Shown here: piece after piece, positions 1-8,417 of the stretch
Layout: the number at the start of each line of letters is the position of its first letter
Numbering within the stretch: the stretch's first letter is position 1
From: DATAAZ01 sp036259875
GTDB taxonomy: Bacteria > Actinomycetota > Thermoleophilia > Gaiellales > Gaiellaceae
DNA: 64,000 nt
Assembly (NCBI GenBank): GCA_036259875.1
Contig: DATAAZ010000075.1
Location: 1-64,000, forward strand
Direction of reading: 5' to 3'
Notes under the pieces: model-generated
Told to the model about the DNA's origin: nothing
The model's input: the letters and a program-made list of their open reading frames with translations, nothing else
Databases searched by the model: none
Made by a program: the position numbers and the translations under genes

Positions 1-44
1 AGCGCGGCCGGGTCGGCCGCGCGATCCTGGAGGCACTGTCTTGA
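1..44 (+). CDS. 3' end of an upstream gene (partial)
   Basis: An open frame enters from the left edge and ends at a TGA at 42-44, coding for about 13 residues (ending ILEALS). This stop overlaps the TTG start of the next gene in a TTGA arrangement, a junction seen again elsewhere in this window, which suggests a translationally coupled upstream gene. An 8-bp perfect inverted repeat (2-9 with 15-22) lies inside it. The fragment is too short to name. Confidence 0.35.
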   Translation, partial: RGRVGRAILEALS

Positions 45-631
45 CAATCGGGATCCTCGGTGGGACGGGCGGCTTCGGCCAGGGCCTCGCGACGCGCCTT
101 CGGCGGCTGGGTGAGGAGGTTCTCGTCGGGTCGCGCTCGCCGCGCGACGAGATCGTCTCGAACCGCGAAGCGGCCGAGCGCGGCGAGCTCGTCTTCCTTT
201 CCGTGCCGCCGGCCGCGGTCGAGGCGACCGCGCGCGAGCTCGCGGACGTGCTCGCGGGCAAGATCGTCGTGAGCGTCGCAAGCTCGGTCGTCTTCCGCGA
301 CGGCCGGCCGGCCGCCGAGACGGGCGAGAAGTCGCTCGCCGAGCTCGCCGCCGAGGCCGCACCCGAGGCACGCATGACGGCCGGCTTCCACACGGTCGCC
401 GCCCGGGCACTCGAGCGGCCCGAGCCGCTCGACGAGGACGTGCTCATTTGCGGCGACGACGCGGAGGCGAAGGCCGTGGTCGCTGAGCTCGGCGAGCGGA
501 TCGTGGCGGGAAAGGCAATCGACGTCGGCCGACTCGAGTGCGCGCGCTGGCTCGAGACGCTTACGGCGCTCCTCCTCAACATCAACCGCAACTACCGCTG
601 CGAGACGGGCGTCCGGATCACTGGGCTCTAG
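41..631 (+). CDS. npdG: NADPH-dependent F420 reductase
   Basis: Predicted to move hydride between NADPH and coenzyme F420 in the cytoplasm (F420H2:NADP oxidoreductase family). The 196-residue protein starts with a Rossmann nucleotide-binding loop, GILGGTGGFGQG at residues 3-14, followed by the VGSR segment typical of NADP-specific members of this family, and keeps the late ARWLE...INRNY region. The TTG start at 41 is supported by GGAGG at 29-33. It lies just before cofE, so this end of the window is an F420 locus. The length is slightly short for the family (about 200-225) but the fold appears complete. Confidence 0.85.
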   Translation: MTIGILGGTGGFGQGLATRLRRLGEEVLVGSRSPRDEIVSNREAAERGELVFLSVPPAAVEATARELADVLAGKIVVSVASSVVFRDGRPAAETGEKSLAELAAEAAPEARMTAGFHTVAARALERPEPLDEDVLICGDDAEAKAVVAELGERIVAGKAIDVGRLECARWLETLTALLLNINRNYRCETGVRITGL

Positions 632-735
632 GCCCGTTCGATTAGCCGCACGGCGAAGACGCCTGCTCGCGCCGCCGCCGCTCGCGTGCCGCCGCGATGC
701 TGCCGACCGACCCGGAGACCCGGCTGTGCGGCCGG

Positions 736-741
736 TACGGT
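736..741 (+). promoter_or_regulatory. putative -10 element of cofE
   Basis: TACGGT ends 10 bases before the GTG at 752. No Shine-Dalgarno sequence is present, so transcription may begin at or very near the start codon. The same spacing recurs at other genes in the window. Confidence 0.35.
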
Positions 742-751
742 CCGCCGGCCG

Positions 752-1444
752 GTGAACGAGATCACGATCACGCCGCTCCTCGGGATCCCCGAGCTACAAC
801 CCGGAGACGACCTTCCACGCCTCGTCGGCGACGCGCTCGAGCGGGCGGGCGGGCTCGCGGCTGGGGACGTGCTTGCCGTCGCGCACAAGGCGATCTCCAA
901 AGCAGAGGGACGCGTCGAGCGCGCCGACGACGAGCAGGCCGTCGTCCTTCGCGAGGCGCGTGCCGTTCGGCGCCAGCGCGGCGGGCTCGTGATCGCCGAG
1001 ACGGCGCACGGGTTCGTCTGCGCGAGCGCGGGCGTCGACCGCTCGAACGCGCCGGGCCCCGGCTGGCTCGTCCTCCTCCCGGAGGATCCCGATGCCTCGG
1101 CGCGCACCCTGCGCGGCGCGCTCGGCAACCGGTTCGGGCCGGCACCGGCGGTGGTCGTCACGGACTCGTTCGGCCGGGCGTGGCGGCAGGGGACGAGCGA
1201 CGTCGCGATCGGCGTCGCCGGGCTCGCGCCGCTCCTCGACCTCCGCGGAACCACCGACGCGGCTGGGAGGACACTCGAGAGCACGGTCGTCGCCGTCGCG
1301 GACGAGCTCGCCGCCGCGGCCGAGCTGGTGATGGGGAAGGCCGCCGGGATCCCCGCCGCCCGCATCCGCGGCTACGAGGTCCCACGCGGCGACGGGTCGG
1401 CGCGCGAGCTCGTCATGCCGCGCGAACGCGACCTCTTCCCGTGA
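752..1444 (+). CDS. cofE: coenzyme F420:L-glutamate ligase
   Basis: CofE/FbiB-N family enzyme that adds L-glutamate residues to F420-0 using GTP. The 230-residue product begins with the conserved ITITPLLGIPEL segment and contains SKAEGR, the family-typical RQGTSDVAIG region and the TDSFGR segment. An upstream ATG at 686 is open in frame, but its first 22 residues are Cys/Arg/Pro-rich and unlike the family, so the GTG at 752 is preferred; a TACGGT hexamer just before it agrees. Unlike mycobacterial FbiB there is no C-terminal nitroreductase domain. Together with npdG it marks an F420-using organism. Confidence 0.85.
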   Translation: MNEITITPLLGIPELQPGDDLPRLVGDALERAGGLAAGDVLAVAHKAISKAEGRVERADDEQAVVLREARAVRRQRGGLVIAETAHGFVCASAGVDRSNAPGPGWLVLLPEDPDASARTLRGALGNRFGPAPAVVVTDSFGRAWRQGTSDVAIGVAGLAPLLDLRGTTDAAGRTLESTVVAVADELAAAAELVMGKAAGIPAARIRGYEVPRGDGSARELVMPRERDLFP

Positions 1445-1483
1445 CGGGCTGCTGTGACGGCGCGCGACGATTAGCCTGGCGTC

Positions 1484-2080
1484 GTGTTCGAACGGCTCAC
1501 CGACTACGTCTCGGGATCGCCGTGGACGTACGTCTACCTCTTCGTCGTCTCCGCGCTCGACGTCCTGATCCCGCTCGTCCCGAGCGAGACCTCGGTGATC
1601 ACCGCCGGTGTCCTGGCCGGAAGCGGCGACCTCGTTCTACCGCTCGTCATCGTCTCGGCCGCCGCAGGAGCGATCGTCGGCGACAACACCGCCTACGCGA
1701 TCGGCCGGCTGGCGGGCGGCTGGGTCCGCCGCCGCTTTTTCTCCGGCGACCGGCGCGAGCGGCTCGAGTGGGCGGAGAAGAACCTGACCGAGCGGGGGGG
1801 CTACCTGATCGTCGTCGGGCGTTTCATCCCCGGCGGGCGGACAGCCGTCACGCTGACGGCCGGGCTCCTGAAGATGCGCTGGCGGCGGTTCATCGTGTTC
1901 GACGTCGCGGCCGGCCTCGTCTGGGGAAGCTACGCGGGCCTGCTCGGCTACTTCGGGGGCAAGACGTTCGAGGACGAGCCGTGGAAGGGGCTCATCCTCG
2001 CCTTCGCGATCGCGTTCGGCGTCGTCGGCGCCGTCGAGACGGTCCGCTGGCTCCGCCGCCGGCGCTTGGAGTCGGCGTGA
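1484..2080 (+). CDS. DedA family membrane protein
   Basis: A 198-residue integral membrane protein of the DedA/SNARE-associated family, thought to act in lipid or undecaprenyl-phosphate flipping and membrane homeostasis. Visible features are an N-terminal hydrophobic stretch followed by a re-entrant-like segment with PSE (residues 31-33), the GDN...Y.IGR motif, and the family signature GRFIPGGRT near residue 112, which is followed by further membrane segments. Translation starts at a GTG. Its 3' end overlaps the convergent GH1-RmlD gene by 89 bases. The exact substrate cannot be told from sequence. Confidence 0.8.
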   Translation: MFERLTDYVSGSPWTYVYLFVVSALDVLIPLVPSETSVITAGVLAGSGDLVLPLVIVSAAAGAIVGDNTAYAIGRLAGGWVRRRFFSGDRRERLEWAEKNLTERGGYLIVVGRFIPGGRTAVTLTAGLLKMRWRRFIVFDVAAGLVWGSYAGLLGYFGGKTFEDEPWKGLILAFAIAFGVVGAVETVRWLRRRRLESA

Positions 2081-4256
2081 GGCGCTCGTCCGCGTAGGCG
2101 GCGATCGCCTCCTCGAGCGGCGGAAGGAGCTCTCCCCGCTCGCTCGTCAGCGCGCTGTAGCGAGGCCGAGGGGCGGCGAACCCGAGCGACCCGAGCGGGC
2201 GAGGCTCGAGCAACCGGGCCGAGATCCCGCACGCCGCCGCGGCCGCGGCCGCGAGCTCCACCCACGTGACGGCCCCGTCGTTCGCGATGTGCCAGATCCC
2301 GCTCTCGGCGTCGATCGCCAGGTCGAGCACCGCGTCGACGAGGTGCGGGACGTACGTCGGGGAGACGACCGCGTCGGCGGCGGCGGCGAACTGCTGGCCC
2401 GCCGCCAGGGCCGCAAGCGCACGCGTGACGAAGTTGTAGGCGTCGTGGGGGCCGAAGAACGCGCTCGTCCGGACGACGAGCGCGGCCGGGTTGGCGGCGA
2501 GGACGCGGCGCTCGGCCTCCGCCTTCGCGCCCCCGTACACGCTCAGCGGCCGCACGGGATCGCTCTCGACGTACGGGGCGCGCTTCTCGCCGTCGAAGAC
2601 GAGGTCGGACGAGAACGTGACGAGGCGGACGTCGCGCTCCGCGCACGCGACGGCGAGCGTCGCGGCCCCGTCCGCGTTCTCGCGCCTGCACGTGGCCGGG
2701 TCTGCCTCCGCGTCGTCGACGCGCACGTATCCGGCGGTGTTGACGAGCGCCCACGGTCGGATCGCGTCGAGCGCCGCCGCGGCGGAGGCGTGGGACGCGA
2801 TGTCGAGCTCGGCGCGCCGAAGAAGCCGGAACGGAAGCCCGCGCGCTTGGCAGGCGCGCGCGACGGCCTGTCCGAGCGTTCCCGTCGCGCCCGTCACGAG
2901 CACGGGCCGCGAGGGGGCGGATGCGCGGTGGCCGTTCGCGACCCGTCCGACGGAGACGGGCGGGTACCAGATCCGCTCGTCGCGCCGCCACCAGCCCGGG
3001 CCCTCGGCGGCCGGCTCGGGCCGCTGCCCCGTGGCGAGCGCGCGCGCGAGGCGGGCAAGCGCGGTCGGCCGGGGCGACGGCGACCGAACGTCGTACACGC
3101 CGGGCTCGTAGCGCACGCTTCGGCCGGTCGCGAGGGCGTCCCAGCCGACCGCACCGAAGACCGACCAGAGAGTGACGGCGCGGACGTCGGCATCGGCCGC
3201 GCGCGCCGCGCGCGCTGCGTCCCAGACCTCGGCGAGCCAGCGCAACTGCTCTTCGCGGGTGCAGCCGTTGTGCGCCTCCGTGACGGCGACCGGCCGCCGG
3301 TAGCGCTGCCAGGCCTCGCCGAGGAGGATGCCCGGTCCCGCGGGGCCCTCCGCGACGACGCGCGCCGCGAGCACGTCGGCGTACGCATGGCGACCGTTGC
3401 CCCCGTGCGCCTCGCGTGGATAGTGCGCCAGCCGCTCGTCGAGGAACCGCTCGCTCGAGAGGTAGTGGTTCAGCCCGAGCACGTCGGGAGGGCACGGGTT
3501 CGCCTCGAACCACGCGAGCTCGGCGTCGGGCACGCCGATTTCGGCCAGCCAGCGAGCCACCACCCCGTCGCTTCGAAACCGCCCGCACAGGAGGTCGAAC
3601 GAGAGCCAGCGCCGCTCGTTCTCGAAGTCGGCCTGGTAGGCGAGTGCGCGCGTCGCGAAGGTCTTGCCGACGTCCTCCGTCTGGACGAGCCGCGCTGCCG
3701 GGATCCGCTCGCGGATCGCCCTCATGCTGAGGACGACGGCGCGGCACTGGTTCAGGAGAGCGCGTGCGAACGTGCGCGGATTCCGCGCGTGGGGGTACCA
3801 GTGCCCGTAGAGGGCGCTGAAGCGGGCCGTCGTCAGCGGCTCGTTAACGGGCGTCCAGTCTTCGACCCATGGGTACCGTTCGGCGACCAGCCGGGCGTAC
3901 GCCGCGAGCTTCTCCGGGAACTGCGGATCGACGAGACTCGTCCATCGAGGGCCGCTTCCGTGATGGACGAGTCCGACAATCGCTCGAAGCCCGAGCTCGC
4001 GAAGACGACCGAGTCGCTCGTCCGTCCATGACCACCTCGCGGGCCCGCCTTCGTCGCGCGCGACGCGTTCCCAGAGGACGGGGTAGCGAACCGCGCGGAC
4101 GCCGAGCCGCGCGAGCAGGTCGAGGTCGGCTAACCGGCGGTCATGGCCGGTCAGCGCGAGCTGGTCGAGGTACTCGTCGCCGACGCGGTTCACCGTGCAC
4201 TCCGGCCCCGCCCAAAGCTCCAGCGGGCCGGGACGCGGCGACTTCCCCATCGCCAT
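1992..4256 (-). CDS. fusion: family 1 glycosyl hydrolase + dTDP-4-dehydrorhamnose reductase-like SDR
   Basis: A 754-residue two-domain protein. Residues about 10-410 are a GH1-type TIM barrel: the acid/base Glu is in TPVNEP (E139) and the likely nucleophile in VTEAHNG (E327), so the hydrolase may be active. Residues about 450-725 are an RmlD-like extended SDR with GATGTLG at 456-462 and a YGGAK active-site motif; RmlD makes dTDP-L-rhamnose. The start at 4256 keeps the LELWAGPECTVNRVGD family beginning and overlaps the upstream fusion gene by 116 bases. The Arg-rich last 30 residues read through the 3' end of the convergent DedA gene. It probably works in deoxysugar or surface glycan metabolism; the pairing of a hydrolase with an NDP-sugar reductase is unexplained. 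Confidence 0.8.
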   Translation of the reverse strand: MAMGKSPRPGPLELWAGPECTVNRVGDEYLDQLALTGHDRRLADLDLLARLGVRAVRYPVLWERVARDEGGPARWSWTDERLGRLRELGLRAIVGLVHHGSGPRWTSLVDPQFPEKLAAYARLVAERYPWVEDWTPVNEPLTTARFSALYGHWYPHARNPRTFARALLNQCRAVVLSMRAIRERIPAARLVQTEDVGKTFATRALAYQADFENERRWLSFDLLCGRFRSDGVVARWLAEIGVPDAELAWFEANPCPPDVLGLNHYLSSERFLDERLAHYPREAHGGNGRHAYADVLAARVVAEGPAGPGILLGEAWQRYRRPVAVTEAHNGCTREEQLRWLAEVWDAARAARAADADVRAVTLWSVFGAVGWDALATGRSVRYEPGVYDVRSPSPRPTALARLARALATGQRPEPAAEGPGWWRRDERIWYPPVSVGRVANGHRASAPSRPVLVTGATGTLGQAVARACQARGLPFRLLRRAELDIASHASAAAALDAIRPWALVNTAGYVRVDDAEADPATCRRENADGAATLAVACAERDVRLVTFSSDLVFDGEKRAPYVESDPVRPLSVYGGAKAEAERRVLAANPAALVVRTSAFFGPHDAYNFVTRALAALAAGQQFAAAADAVVSPTYVPHLVDAVLDLAIDAESGIWHIANDGAVTWVELAAAAAAACGISARLLEPRPLGSLGFAAPRPRYSALTSERGELLPPLEEAIAAYADERLTPTPSAGGGASGPSRRRRRRRTRSRRRG

Positions 4257-6522
4257 CCTCCCGGTCGCGCCGCTTACGCGTCAGCCGGTCGAAGACGGCC
4301 AGCGCCTGCGCGACCACCTGGTCCATGTTGTAGTACCTGTAGGTAGCGAGCCGACCGACGAACTCCACCCCGTTCGTCGCGTCGGCCAGGTCCTTGTACC
4401 GCTTGTAGAGCGCCGCATTCTCCGGGCGCGGGATCGGGTAATACGGATCGCCCTCGGCCTGCGGGTACTCGTACACGATGCTCGTCTTCGGGTGCTCTTG
4501 GCCTGTCAGGTACTTGAACTCCGTGATCCTCGTGTAGTCGTGGTCGTTCGGGTAGTTGACGACGGGCGCCGGCTGGAAGCGCGGGACGTCGAGGGTTTCG
4601 TGCCGGAACGCAAGCGAACGGTAGGGCAGCTTGCCGTAGCAGGAGTTGAAGAACTCGTCGATCGGCCCGGTGTACACCAGCCGCCTGTACGGAACGAGGC
4701 GCTCCACCTCGCGGTAGTCCGCCTGGAGGAGAACCTTGATCCGCGGGTGGTCGAGCATCCGTTCGAACATCCGCGTGAAGCCGTGCAGCGGCATCGCCTG
4801 GAAGGCGTCCGGGAAGTACCTGTCGTCGCGGTTCGTCCGCGTCGGGACGCGCGCCGTCACCGACGCGTCGAGCTCTGAAGGATCGAGCCCCCACTGCTTG
4901 CGCGTGTAGCCGCGGAAGAACGTCTCGTACAGATGACGGCCGACCGTCCCGACGACGACCTCCTCGGAAGTCCGGGCCCCGGCTCGGCGTGGTTCCGCCC
5001 GGTCGGCGAAGAAGGCGACCAGCTCTTCCGGCGTAAGGTCGAGGCCGTAGAGCCCGTTCACCGTGTCGAGGTTGATCGGCATCGGCAAGAGCTTGCCGTC
5101 GACTGCCGCACGGACACGATGCTCGTACGGGCGCCACTCCGTGAAGCGCGAGAGGTACTCGAACACGCGCGCGCTGTTCGTGTGGAAGATGTGCGGGCCG
5201 TACCGGTGGACGAGGATTCCGGCTGCGTCATAGTGGTCGAACGCATTGCCGGCGACGTGCGACCGGCGGTCGACGACGAGCACGGACTGGTCAGCGCCCG
5301 CCGCGAGGCGCTCGGCGAGCACGGCTCCGGCGAACCCCGCGCCGACGATGAGGTAGTCGAACCGCGTGATCGCCGGGCGCGCGCGAGGCTCCGGGCGCGA
5401 CACGACCCCGTCGACGAGGTCGGCCATTCGTGACCATGTCCGGTCCCACGAGAGCTCCGCGAGGTGGGCGTCCGCACGGGCCGTCCGCTCGGTCCCGTCT
5501 TCGGCGAGCGTGTCCTCGACCGCGTCGACGAACTCGTAGACGCTCGAGGCGATCCGGACGAGCCCGAGCTCGCCCCAGGGGCGCACGATGTCGCGGATGG
5601 GCGTCGCGACGACCGGCTTGCCGGCGGCGAGGTACTCCGGCGTCTTCGTGGGGCTCACGAAGCGCGTCGCCTCGTTGCGCGCGAACGGAACGAGCGCGAC
5701 GTCCCAGCCGGCGAGGTACGACGGAAGCTCCTCGTAGCGCTTCCCGCCGAGGTAGTGGATGTTCGGCTCCCGCGGAAGAACGGTCGGATCGAACTTCGGG
5801 ACGGCCGGGCCGATCATGACGAGGTGCCAGTCGGGACGGGCGCGCGCGAGTGCGCCGAGGAGGGCGAAGTCCATCCGCTCGTCGATCACGCCGAAGAAGC
5901 CGAGCCGCGGGGCCGGGACCTCCGCCTGGTCGGCCGGCTCGGCGAGCGGAGCGCGCGCGGTGCGGAAGTGGTCGGCGTCGACGCTCGACGGGAAGAGGTG
6001 GACGTTTCGGTGGCGCTCGCGCTTCGCCTCGTAGAGGCTCTGGCCGCCGGTAAAGACGAGGTCGGCGCGTTCGAAGAGCTCCTCCTCGCGAACGCCCAGT
6101 TCCGGCGGCGCCCCCGCGAACGCCGCGAGTTCGTCCATGCAGTCGTAGACCGTCGCGATCGGCGTCAGATGGCGGGTGAAGCCGACGGCGAGCGGCGTGT
6201 AGTACCAGAGGACGTACGCGTCGATCTCCTGCTCGACGAAGAGCTCGTCGATCAGCATCCGCTGCATCGACTCCCCGTCGCGTTCCGCGGCGCCGGCCGG
6301 GAGGCGTGGGACGGCGACGACGATGCCGTTCTCCTTCTCCGTCAGGTCGAGGCGCGGCTGGTTCGCGTCGAGTGGCGCCCACGGGCCGTTGCCGAACGTC
6401 GGCTCCTCGAAGAAGAAAACGCGGCGGTCGCGAGCCGCGCGAGTGAGCAGGTGTTGAGGCCGCTGAAACACGAAGTCCCAGCGGAGGTGGGAGAGGCAAA
6501 TCAGGTCGTACGTCGGTGTCAT
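4141..6522 (-). CDS. glf: fusion: glycosyltransferase + UDP-galactopyranose mutase
   Basis: A 793-residue protein. Residues 1 to about 375 look like a GT-B glycosyltransferase with SHLRWDFVFQRPQHL at the N-terminus and a donor-binding SPTKTPEYLAAGKPVV region (290-305). Residues about 387-750 are UDP-galactopyranose mutase: the FAD motif IVGAGFAGA at 392-400, HIYGPH-like HRYGPHIFHT, and R.YTRKQWG. Glf converts UDP-Galp to UDP-Galf for galactofuranose polymers. The last 40 residues are Arg/Pro-rich and overlap the next gene, so the functional end may be near residue 750. The fusion would link making UDP-Galf to its transfer. It begins the two-gene minus-strand sugar operon. Confidence 0.85.
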   Translation of the reverse strand: MTPTYDLICLSHLRWDFVFQRPQHLLTRAARDRRVFFFEEPTFGNGPWAPLDANQPRLDLTEKENGIVVAVPRLPAGAAERDGESMQRMLIDELFVEQEIDAYVLWYYTPLAVGFTRHLTPIATVYDCMDELAAFAGAPPELGVREEELFERADLVFTGGQSLYEAKRERHRNVHLFPSSVDADHFRTARAPLAEPADQAEVPAPRLGFFGVIDERMDFALLGALARARPDWHLVMIGPAVPKFDPTVLPREPNIHYLGGKRYEELPSYLAGWDVALVPFARNEATRFVSPTKTPEYLAAGKPVVATPIRDIVRPWGELGLVRIASSVYEFVDAVEDTLAEDGTERTARADAHLAELSWDRTWSRMADLVDGVVSRPEPRARPAITRFDYLIVGAGFAGAVLAERLAAGADQSVLVVDRRSHVAGNAFDHYDAAGILVHRYGPHIFHTNSARVFEYLSRFTEWRPYEHRVRAAVDGKLLPMPINLDTVNGLYGLDLTPEELVAFFADRAEPRRAGARTSEEVVVGTVGRHLYETFFRGYTRKQWGLDPSELDASVTARVPTRTNRDDRYFPDAFQAMPLHGFTRMFERMLDHPRIKVLLQADYREVERLVPYRRLVYTGPIDEFFNSCYGKLPYRSLAFRHETLDVPRFQPAPVVNYPNDHDYTRITEFKYLTGQEHPKTSIVYEYPQAEGDPYYPIPRPENAALYKRYKDLADATNGVEFVGRLATYRYYNMDQVVAQALAVFDRLTRKRRDREDGDGEVAASRPAGALGGAGVHGEPRRRRVPRPARADRP

Positions 6523-6541
6523 TCCCCCTCGTTCGCGTTCG

Positions 6542-6579
6542 GAGACGCCGCTTGCAAGGCCGCAACGACCCGGCGTCTC
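6542..6579. repeat. inverted repeat upstream of the glycosyltransferase-Glf gene
   Basis: GAGACGCCG at 6542-6550 pairs perfectly with CGGCGTCTC at 6571-6579; the 20-base loop holds the palindrome CTTGCAAG. It lies 20-57 bases upstream of the Glf fusion start on the minus strand and downstream of the small zinc-ribbon ORF, so it may be a terminator or a leader or operator structure. Confidence 0.4.
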
Positions 6580-6665
6580 GAGCGGACGAAAACGCTACTG
6601 CGAGTCCGAGGGTGGGCCTGGAGTATTCGCGGCGGTATCGATGACGCGGCCGCCTCGCCGCCGCG

Positions 6666-6830
6666 CTACCGACCGCAGCGGCAGACGGGCTCGCCCAGAT
6701 GCCGGCGCTCGTATCGCCGGCCACAGCGCGCGCACGTCGGCGGCAGCTTCTGCGCGAAGACCAGCATCGCCCGCGCGACGGTCAGCCACGCGAGCCCGAC
6801 GACGAGCGCGATCCACGCGTCCTGGCGCAT
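6666..6830 (-). CDS. small membrane protein with C-terminal zinc-ribbon-like motif
   Basis: From an ATG at 6830 this encodes 54 residues: one hydrophobic helix (ALVVGLAWLTVARAMLVF) and a Cys-rich end with CxxC and CxC, a possible one-site zinc ribbon. A longer GTG start at 6908 would add 26 residues of poor character. The gene is same-strand with and upstream of the sugar fusion genes. The family is not recognised. Coding is supported mainly by the clear helix-plus-CxxC design. Confidence 0.45.
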   Translation of the reverse strand: MRQDAWIALVVGLAWLTVARAMLVFAQKLPPTCARCGRRYERRHLGEPVCRCGR

Positions 6831-6931
6831 GACCCTGGTATCGGCGATCGACTTCGGCTGCTTAGCGCCGGCGTGCGAATCGGCACAGCGGCGCGGCGAC
6901 GTGGGCACGCGTACGGAGGACGACGCTTCTT

Positions 6932-6937
6932 TAGAAT
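6932..6937 (+). promoter_or_regulatory. putative -10 element
   Basis: TAGAAT lies 6 bases before the GTG start at 6944, consistent with a leaderless transcript. Confidence 0.35.
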
Positions 6938-6943
6938 GGGCTC

Positions 6944-7186
6944 GTGGGCATGCTCGCCCTCGTGCTGCTCGTCCTCGCCGTCGTCCTGCTCGTCGCGGCC
7001 GAGTGGCCCCGGGTCTCGGCCCGCTTCGGGGCCGACGCCCGCGCTCAGCGGGCCCGGCGGCGGCGGAAGGCGGGTCTGACCGTGATCCCCGGCGAGGGCG
7101 AGGCCGACGACTTCGCCGCCAGCGTCGAGCGCGACCTCGCGAACCTTCCCGTCATCGAGGAACGCGACGACCGCTCGCGCCGGTAG
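6944..7186 (+). CDS. small single-helix membrane protein
   Basis: An 80-residue protein with one strongly hydrophobic N-terminal helix (residues 3-19), then a basic RRRRK stretch and an acidic C-terminal half, the usual positive-inside pattern for an N-out/C-in anchor. The start may be GTG 6944 or ATG 6950. It lies 34 bases before tRNA-Leu. The family is unknown; it is probably a conserved lineage-specific hypothetical protein. Confidence 0.5.
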   Translation: MGMLALVLLVLAVVLLVAAEWPRVSARFGADARAQRARRRRKAGLTVIPGEGEADDFAASVERDLANLPVIEERDDRSRR

Positions 7187-7205
7187 GCGCGCGCGCCCCC
7201 GCCGC

Positions 7206-7211
7206 TACAAT
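7206..7211 (+). promoter_or_regulatory. putative -10 element of tRNA-Leu
   Basis: TACAAT ends 9 bases before the mature 5' end of the tRNA. No convincing -35 was seen. Confidence 0.35.
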
Positions 7212-7220
7212 CGCCGATGC

Positions 7221-7304
7221 GCGGATGTGGCGGAACTGGTAGACGCGCACGGTTCAGGTCCGTGTGGGCGAAAGCCCGTGGAGGTTCAAGTCCTCTCATC
7301 CGCA
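7221..7304 (+). tRNA. tRNA-Leu (CAG)
   Basis: An 84-base type II tRNA. The acceptor arms GCGGATG (7221-7227) and CATCCGC (7297-7303) pair fully, with discriminator A. The anticodon loop TTCAGGT between ACGG/CCGT stems gives CAG. A long variable arm (GGGCGAAAGCCC) is present, and GGTTCAAGTCC supplies the T loop. The 3' CCA is not encoded. Confidence 0.95.
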
Positions 7305-7401
7305 TCTAGCGCCTGAGCAGGGGTTTCTCCCCGAGGTATCCCGGTGCGCGGCCCAAACCGTGCCCGAACGGGAACGTTTCGAAAACGTCGGAGGGTAGCC
7401 G

Positions 7402-7656
7402 TCACGGTACGTCTGGCCCCTCCGGGCGAGGAGCGTCAACGCGTTCCAGCCGAAGAACGTCGACCCAGTCGGGCTTCTCCAGAAGGATCCGCACCATCTC
7501 TCGCCCCGCCTCGTATGGGGTCGGGAACGCCGCGAGTTGGCCCTTCGTCCGGTGAACGACTGCGTAGAGAACCTCGATGCACTCGATCGTTCCGCCGGGG
7601 CCGAAAAAATCACCGCGTAAGCGGATTGAACAAGGGCGCGGTACTGCGCTGCGCGG
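7402..7656 (-). pseudogene. possible gene remnant lacking a start codon
   Basis: A minus-strand open frame between stops at 7657-7659 and 7402-7404 has protein-like composition (GDFFGPGGTIECIEVLYAV, then YEAGREMVRILLEKPDWVDV) but no ATG, GTG or TTG upstream of its best part; the only start is an internal ATG. It could be a decayed gene or a conserved fragment read with an unusual start. No family was recognised. The rest of 7305-7841 shows nothing I can support. Confidence 0.3.
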
Positions 7657-7841
7657 TCACGGTCTCGTGGATCGAGTTTGGCGGCGACGGTGCCTGCCTC
7701 ATTCACCTCCGCCAATCGGCGATACGATGTCCCTCCAAGTCGCGGGGCGCGCCTCTTTGTGCCCTGAACCCGCGCGAGCGCCGGATCGGCGGAGTGCGGA
7801 GGAGGTTCGGCGCCCATACGACCAACGGGGGTCTCTCCAGC

Positions 7842-8219
7842 GTGGCTACCAGCGACGAGATGCAGATCAAAGGCGGACGGCGTCAAAGCGTCTTTCGCCT
7901 CGTGAACGAGCGAATCGAGGAAGTCCTCGCCTCGGACGACGGCGAGATCCTGTGCGAGTGCTACCGCGAGGACTGCGCGGACGTGATTCCGCTCACGAGG
8001 GAGGAGTACGAGGAAGTGCGCCGTTTCTCGACCCGCTTCCTCGTGAAACCGGGCCACGTCCTATCCGAGACGGAGCGCGCAGTCGAGACGAACGAGCGCT
8101 ACGTCGTCGTCGAGAAATCCGGCGAGGGCGGGAAGAACGCCGTGGAGCTCGACCCGCGGAGGCGCCGGCGCGGAGACATCGATCCGCGCCGTACCGAGCG
8201 GGCGACCCACGCCGGGTAG
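7842..8219 (+). CDS. conserved small protein with a CxCx4C motif
   Basis: A hydrophilic protein of 125 residues from GTG 7842, or 119 from ATG 7860 (QIKGGRRQSVFR follows). It contains ILCECYREDCADVIPL, a CxCx4C cluster that could bind metal, followed by EEYEEVRRFSTRFLVKPGH and a VVVEK strand. The Arg-rich C-terminus is low-complexity. I recall similar small uncharacterised proteins in related actinobacteria but cannot name a family. Both neighbours are spacer or small ORFs, so it is probably monocistronic. Confidence 0.6.
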   Translation: MATSDEMQIKGGRRQSVFRLVNERIEEVLASDDGEILCECYREDCADVIPLTREEYEEVRRFSTRFLVKPGHVLSETERAVETNERYVVVEKSGEGGKNAVELDPRRRRRGDIDPRRTERATHAG

Positions 8220-8291
8220 GCGCTCAAGCGAGGACTCGCGTTCGGGCTCACCGCCCCTGCACTACCGGGTGTCGAGATAGGGTCACACTGC

Positions 8292-8417
8292 ATGGGGAAG
8301 GACGACACGAGAGCCACGCTGCGCCTACAAGCTCCAAGGCGTCGTCTGTGGGCGGTTGCGGCACTCTTCCTGCTCGTGATCGCCGCCGGGATCGTCTACG
8401 CGCTCGTCGGCGGCTAA
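8292..8417 (+). CDS. possible 41-residue membrane peptide
   Basis: ATG to TAA encodes 41 residues with a basic N-terminus, an RRR cluster and a single hydrophobic helix (WAVAALFLLVIAAGIVYALV), ending in GG. The positive-inside helix design suggests a real small membrane protein. No clear Shine-Dalgarno sequence is visible and no family is known. Confidence 0.35.
   Translation: MGKDDTRATLRLQAPRRRLWAVAALFLLVIAAGIVYALVGG

Noticed and set aside
697..2097. 466-codon open frame across cofE and dedA
   Set aside because: Arg-dominated translation with no domain; a GC-rich shadow frame of two well-supported genes.
7296..8057. 253-codon minus-strand frame over tRNA-Leu and the CxCx4C gene
   Set aside because: Runs into the tRNA and is antisense to a better-supported gene; only the separate frame at 7402-7656 looked protein-like.
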